A stretch of 64,000 bases of DNA from Amborella trichopoda (Eukaryota > Streptophyta > Magnoliopsida > Amborellales > Amborellaceae), in contig NW_006499810.1 of NCBI RefSeq assembly GCF_000471905.2, forward strand, positions 4,702,357 to 4,766,356. The letters run 5' to 3'. The notes under the pieces were generated by a model that did not search any database, was not told the DNA's origin, and saw nothing but the letters and a program-made list of their open reading frames with translations. Each line of letters opens with the position of its first letter. Within the stretch, counting starts at the first letter, position 1. A program made the position numbers and the translations under genes. This document shows, piece after piece, positions 58,835-64,000 of the stretch.

Positions 58835-59916
58835 TCATGGGTAGTATTTCTTTAAATATTGGCCATTGATAGGGGGAATTACCTCCTCTCCACCCAGATG
58901 TGCCAATACGTAGGCTCCATTTGGCGAGACTTTCTTGACTATAAAGGGACCTTCCCACTCGGGTTCAAATTTCCCTTTACGTCGACCATGAATAACAATC
59001 AGCCTCTCAACGGTCAGAACTAGATCCCCACGGGTGAATGAGCATACCTTGATTGGCTTGTCAAAAGCCCTCTTCATCCTCCCCTAGTTGAGTTCGAGAT
59101 TCTGCTGAGCCTTTAATCTCTTTTTGTCGAGTGCATCCAAGTCTTGATACTCAAGTTTGACTCTCTCATCTTCGGTTAGTCCTTGATGTATAGCGACACG
59201 CAATGAAGGGATTTGAATTTCAAGAGGTAAACTGCTTCATCCCCATAGACTAGAGAATAAGGTGTGGAATCGGTGGCATTTCTTGTGGTAGTGCGATAGG
59301 CTGACAAGGCTTCAAGAAGTTTCTCGTGTCAGTTCGTCTTTGTCTTTGATACCGATTTTTGTAGAATGTTGCACATGGTCTTATTAAAGGCCTCAGCTAA
59401 TCCGTTGGCTCGAGAGTGATACAAGTCAAGTACTTCCATGCAAAGCCGAACTGATTAACCAAGCGATCAATATGATGACAACAAAATTGAGGGCCATTGT
59501 CAGAGATAATCCTGTCAGGCATGCCAAACCGGTATATAATGTGATGTCGCACAAAGTTGGCAACTGTTGTCCCAGGAACTTTCTTAAGGGGAGTCGCTTC
59601 AGCCCACTTAGAGAAATAATCTGTTGCAGTTCGAATAAAGAAATGACCATTGCCGAAGGAGGGTCAACAGGCCCTATTGTGATAAGGGCCATGATGCCAC
59701 TGTAGGGTGTAAGGGCTTTGGAGGCTGGTGAATAAGGCTTGAATGGATTTGGCACACCTGACACTTCTTAGCATAGTTGAAGGAATCAGCAATCATCGGA
59801 GGCCAATAGTACCCCAACCTGCGTATTCGTTCATATAGCTTGGGACCAAACTGATGCAATCCATAGATTCCTGAGTGTACTTCTTTCAGGACCTTATTTG
59901 CTTCTTGTGCATCCAC
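58835..59916 (-). pseudogene. G2 integrase, pseudogene
   Basis: Would insert the cDNA into the host genome. The zinc-binding N-terminus is intact in sequence: EVHSGIYGLH then CQVCQIH (about 59880-59750). The catalytic core is broken by stops and frame changes, but ANGLAEAFNKTMCNIL is readable near 59413-59365. The C-terminal region (59077-58835) has the GDLVL and KFEPEWEGPFIVKKV words and ends in NGQYLKKYYP, typical for gypsy integrases. The segment after the zinc finger (59764-59426) is out of frame. Confidence 0.8.
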
Positions 59917-60099
59917 ACATTTAAGAAGAGTGCTATCAAATGACCATCATAAGAGAGCCTCTGCTTCAAGGAGGGTAAACTTGGTAGGCATTCGACACAT
60001 GCTACTGTGCTCGACACGGTCCTCTAGAAGTCTACCATGTATTAGAAAATTAGTGAGGGGCTCTCTCCAATCTTCTATGTGCTCAATTTCCACGCATAA

Positions 60100-60699
60100 T
60101 GGGTTGAAGAACTCCGGTTTTTGGTTTTGAACCTTAGCTCCTTGACTCCGTGCCATTTCTTGTTTAGTCTTGATTACTTCTTTAACTAATAGAAGTGCTT
60201 TAAATGGATAAGGAGGGCACTCGGGGAAGATATTTCTCTCATCATTTGCATCTACCTCGGTTCTTAGTTCAATGTGTCTCCATTTTGCTACCCAGACAAG
60301 CGTGGGTCATGATGATGATAATTGAATTGTAGCCCCGAGTTTTGCAAGTGCGTCAGCCTAAGATTTTAGCCTCTTGGGGATGTGACTCAATGATACATTC
60401 TCAAACTGAGCCATATATGATTTTACGGTATCGTGATAAGGCTTGAGAGTGTCTATTCTTACGTCATATATTCCCTTGAGTTGTCTAATAACCAACTCAG
60501 AGTCGCCATAGATCTTGAGTTGGTCCAAGTCTTGATCGAAGGCTATCTCTAATCCAATTATAAGGGCCTGATATTCTACCTCGTTATGAGAACCGGTCTC
60601 GATGAGAGAGAAGGAAAGTGGAAATACTCCTACATTCGGAGTCAGGAATACCATTTCGATGCCTCCTTGGTCAGATTGGAAGGCTCCATCGAAGAACAT
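60100..60699 (-). pseudogene. G2 archaeal-type RNase H (aRH) with downstream linker
   Basis: Opens with MFFDGAFQSDQGG (60699), then EVEYQALIIGLEIAF and YGDSELVIRQLKG, and a stop after HIPKRLKS at 60358. After the stop the next words (ADALAKLG-like) continue in frame, so the stop is a simple decay lesion. The words FDGA, E in EVEYQAL and D in YGDSEL are the acidic residues expected for RNase H. This second RNase H is a marker of the Tat lineage. The linker to integrase continues leftwards to about 59950. Confidence 0.75.
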
Positions 60700-60709
60700 T
60701 TCTCACACA

Positions 60710-61340
60710 TGAGCAAGCTCTCCTCGTCATTGTTTTGTTCCAACAATGCCTCGAGTGACTCGTCCAGAGCAATCACATATAGGATGAGAGGTTTTCCCAA
60801 CACTGGTGTAGAGAGCACTAAAGGGTTGAGTAAGTATGGCTTGATGTCATCAAGGGCTGCCTGATATGTTTCATCCCAAGTGTGTAAAGGGTTTATAGTG
60901 ACTTGAGAGATTTGAGATGAACTTGCAGATGTATGCTAGCTGCCCTTGAAGAGAGCATAGCTCTCGCAATGTAGTTGATAACGGGCCTTGATCTTCATTG
61001 GCTCAACTTCAAGCCCTCGATGTCTGACAATGAACCCCAAGAACTTTCCTAAACGCACGTCAAAAGTGCATTTTAGTGGGTTCATTTTAAGTCGATGAAG
61101 GCATAGTCGCTCAAATACCTTTTCAAGGTCTCTCATGTTAGCATCATTCTCTTTGGATTTTACCACCAAGTCATCTACGTAACACTCCACCTCTTTGGGC
61201 ATCACATCTTTGAAGATGGTCGTCATTGCTCTCTGATACGTGACACCAGCATTCTTCAATCCAAAAGGCATCATTGTGTAGCAGAAGACCCCTTTTAGAG
61301 TTAGGAACGCAATGGCTACCTCATCTTCAAGCGCCATTCG
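60710..61340 (-). pseudogene. G2 reverse transcriptase (second half) and connection domain
   Basis: The 61337-60936 frame starts inside the RT: GVFCYTMMPFGLKNAGVTY, then CYVDDLVVKSKEN with the catalytic YVDD at about 61182-61171, and LKMNPLKCTFDV, FLGFIVRHRG. The region to about 60710 reads DDIKPYLLNPLVLSTPV and KPLILYVIALDESL, the start of the usual RNase H. It then joins the aRH directly, so most of the first RNase H is deleted. The first half of RT and the protease are also deleted at about 61345. Confidence 0.8.
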
Positions 61341-61352
61341 TATCTAATTATT

Positions 61353-62270
61353 TTAAGAAGGTGGCTCTGCTTTGGCTTTAGCTGCCAGGGCATCAACAAC
61401 CGTTAAGAGTCCAGCTACCTGAGCTAGGGTCTTTTTCAACCGCTTCCGTTGCGTCCTGCTTATGTTGATTCCTTCAAATTCTCTATCGAGAGTCTCAAAG
61501 TCTGGACATTTCATAGTTGTACCTTCAGGAAACATTGGGGAAGAAGGATGAGAAGTAGAAGAAGAAGAAGAAGGAGAAGTCAGAAGGTGGGGGACTTTTT
61601 CGATCATTCCCCTCATCGGACTGATGTGCTCAGCTTTTTTTGTCATCACCAGGGTTAGACGTGTGCAAGGAATCTTTCAGGTCTTTCCCTCGCTTAGACC
61701 GTGGGGGCGTACTTTTAACATCGTCATCCTCATTGGACATGATTTGAGGAGAAGATGACTCGAGGACATCCTCTTGATGGGATGGGGAAGGAAGGAGGAT
61801 CGTATCGGGGATAAAGTCCAGTAAAGTTGATAGTGGGGGAAGGGGCCTGAGAAATTCCAGCACGACTGGTGGTTAAGTCATCTTGTTTCTCTGGCGAGTA
61901 GCCCTTGGTGCCCGTCTCCTTTTGGTTTTCTGAGGTGGCGCTTGGTTCATCTTGCTGGGCTTGTGAACAGCCCTAGCTTGGCGAACTGCTTCTCGCCTTA
62001 AAGACTTGAGTCTTCTTCGCCCATGGTGGACTATCTATGGCTGGGAAGTTGAAGGTTCAACAAGATCTAAGTCATCTTTACCCAAGTCTTGAGTAGGGAG
62101 GTCCTGCTGTACCAGTGGAGCAGTGACTTGGGGATCATTTACTGGAATGTTGTAAGACTCTTGACATTCATGTATTTTCTTTGTGATTATATCATGAAAA
62201 ATGGTACATTCGCACAGTTAATGCGCTCATATTTGGTGGTATGGGCACCAATAGTCCTCTATTCCCTAGC
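61353..62270 (-). pseudogene. G2 linker between gag and pol
   Basis: The frames 61863-61630 and 61649-61353 match the G1 linker at 39390-39870 (shared words DVKSTPPRSKRGKD, then ISRTQRKRLKKTLAQVAG). Downstream it ends a few bases before the RT fragment, which marks a deletion junction. Confidence 0.65.
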
Positions 62271-62276
62271 AAGGCG

Positions 62277-63812
62277 TCAGAGCTGCCATGCCGGTTTCGG
62301 TGTGATAAGACCTTCTTGAAGCATTATAAAGAAAAAGGCATGAAGGAGACTAGGGGCTTCGTCTTCCTCTTGGACCATTACTGCATGGGAGGCTTCTGCT
62401 GCCCCGAATACCTTTTTTAGCTCTTCAAGCTTGATCTGACCCTGCTGAATCAGAGCCTTGATAATGTCTTTCAGCATGAAGTAGTCATCTGCGGTATTGG
62501 CCTCTGGAAGCTCGATCATGTTCTGTTCCAATAATAATCGAAATAGTGCAGGGACCCATTCCTTCTCAAAGGGGTAGACTTTATTCCCATGCCTGGTTCA
62601 ATAATCTTCCTGAGTATTTGCTTGCCTGTCTGAGGCGTTGTTTTTATTGTGCTCACGCCTTTGGAGAGGTCCAAAGTTTGGGAGGGAGCCTTCTTTGGAT
62701 CAGTGACCGTGACAGCTGCACTGATCACTCCCTTTTATTGGTTGCCCTGAGTGTTAGTCCGAGAGCTACCAATGCCCCGGTTGTATCCCGAGCTTGCAGA
62801 CGGTTATTGTGACCTGCCATGATGGCGTGATAGGCTTTCTATGTGGACAGATTTGGAGATCAGCTCTTACATGAATGTCGGATTGGAGGCCTCAACATGT
62901 AAAGCGATTTCGGGTCGCATGTTTCGCACACAAGTTTTAACTGCTTCTTTCTCAGGCATAAGATTGGGATGACGAGCAGCCAAATTTCTCCACCTTGATA
63001 TGAACTAGTCCCTGGGCTCATCAGGGTCTTGGGACAGAGTGAGAAGCTCAATGGTTTGAACCTCTCTCTTGACCTCGTAGAAGTGATGGTGGAAACATTT
63101 CTCCATTTCCTCCCAAGTATTCATCGCGTTTGGGGGAAATCAAGCATACCACTGAAAAACTGGGCCATCAAGTGTGTCAACAAACTGATAGAGAAGGAGT
63201 CTCCCATCAGCCGCTGTCTCTAGACATGCTGCTTGGAAGTGGGGCGATATACTGATTCGGTGACGTGGTTCCGTTAGATAGGGGAAACGTCCCTTTCTTA
63301 TAATCTGACGGAAAAGACACCTGATCAATGTATGAAGGGTACGACCTTTGAAAAGGAGCTGCACCCTGTATCCCCAGAATTTGTCTGTTCTTTAAGCTAT
63401 GGGTTACCATAACATCGATGTCTGCCCGAGAGATGGGGTGAGGGAAAAAATTGTCATGTGAGGCAGAGGGAAGGGCTGCCTTGGAGGTGTATCGACTGAG
63501 TGATGGGAATTGACCTCATGGTTAGCTGATTGTCATGCGACGTCTATACGATATCTTCTCCATCATTGCGCCCACCATATCTTCAAACTTGTTCATGCGG
63601 TCTTCCTGCGAGTCAGGTTTGTTTATAACCATTATGCTGACTATTTCTCTAGAGAGGTCAGCCTTAGTTGCAATTGAGGGCTTGTGAACTTGACAGGTCA
63701 CGCGCAGCAGATCGATCAGCATGCCCCGACTAGACTCATTTCTTATATGCCGATTGCGTGAGGAGCGGTTCTCGACAGTCTTGGGACCATGGCTGCTGGG
63801 TGGCTGGGTCAT
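62277..63812 (-). pseudogene. G2 gag, pseudogene
   Basis: Structural protein. ATG 63812 opens MTQPPSSHGPKTVENRSS, which agrees with the start chosen for G1. The frame stays open to 63522 and then shifts. The core words (DGRLLLYQFVDTLDGPVFQWYA at about 63205-63140) lie on the next frame; the Gln before WYA is intact here but is a stop in G1. The C-terminal frames 62728-62516 and 62531-62277 carry KTTPQTG and MLKDIIKALIQQGQIKLEELKK. Several frame breaks occur. Confidence 0.8.
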
Positions 63813-64000
63813 TTTTTACAACAATAACCATAGTGCAAGGCTCATGTACTTATTCTTCAAGTTTCGTCATCTGAAAGGGGTAGAAGGGGTTCAGGCAAAG
63901 AGGGTTGTCATAGCTGGTTGCCCTGACCGCCTTAGTCACTTCCTTGGTCAGAATTCACAGACCTTTAACACATTTAACTTTGAGGTTTTGATGGACCTCA

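Larger units (their letters stand above)
50900..64000 (-). mobile_element. Ty3/gypsy element G2 (Tat/Ogre-like), inserted in reverse into the G1 3' LTR
   Basis: Reads right to left: gag at 63812, linker, partial RT, RNase H, integrase, 3' untranslated region, 3' LTR (54173 down to 50900). The 5' LTR and leader lie beyond the right edge. It is a relative of G1: the gag linker, 3' arrays and LTR match. Protease, the first half of RT and part of RNase H are missing, so it is inactive. Confidence 0.8.

Noticed and set aside
1..64000. CRISPR arrays, bacterial operons, rRNA or tRNA genes
   Set aside because: No such pattern was found. The direct repeats are minisatellites in retroelements, and the window is plant nuclear DNA.

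Overview
The window is plant nuclear DNA, most likely from an angiosperm with a large, repeat-rich genome. It shows spliced exons with GT-AG introns, a plant-specific bHLH family gene, Ty1/copia and Ty3/gypsy LTR retrotransposons, a LINE fragment and MITEs. I see no bacterial, organellar, rRNA, tRNA or CRISPR features. Only one gene looks intact; every other coding stretch belongs to decayed mobile elements.

Layout. 0.5-3.9 kb: decayed copia element I, with its 5' part missing. 3.9-10 kb: AT-rich DNA with three MITEs. 10.46-13.68 kb: a seven-exon bHLH transcription factor gene of the bHLH112/bHLH68 type, with a TATA box upstream; the model gives 455 residues. 14.7-18.6 kb: degenerate repeats related to the MITEs. 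20.43-25.92 kb: copia element II, structurally complete (two LTRs, PBS, PPT, 5-bp target duplication) but full of stops and frameshifts. 25.9-27.55 kb: 3' part of a LINE pseudogene. 29.3-29.7 kb: a third full copy of the first MITE family, with a perfect 9-bp target duplication.

From about 30.4 kb to the right edge there is a three-level nest. Copia element III (30.4-32.45 kb, +) is cut inside its integrase by a Ty3/gypsy element of Tat/Ogre type, here called G1 (+). The 3' LTR of G1 is cut at about 50.9 kb by a second, related element, G2, in the opposite orientation, which runs off the right edge. The LTRs are about 3.3-3.5 kb long. They carry a GA/CT-rich leader and a minisatellite whose units fold back on themselves. 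G1 keeps gag and protease, has no RT, RNase H or integrase, and carries an antisense gene resembling the plant mobile domain (PMD) family. G2 keeps gag, part of RT, an archaeal-type RNase H and integrase, but has lost protease and the first half of RT. Both have long 3' untranslated regions full of short tandem repeats.

The most notable observations are the fold-back minisatellite in the transcribed part of the gypsy LTR, the antisense PMD-like gene, the complementary domain losses in G1 and G2, the triple nesting, and a MITE family assigned to the Mutator type by 9-bp target duplications. Lineage and superfamily names rest on motif recognition by eye, not on database searches.
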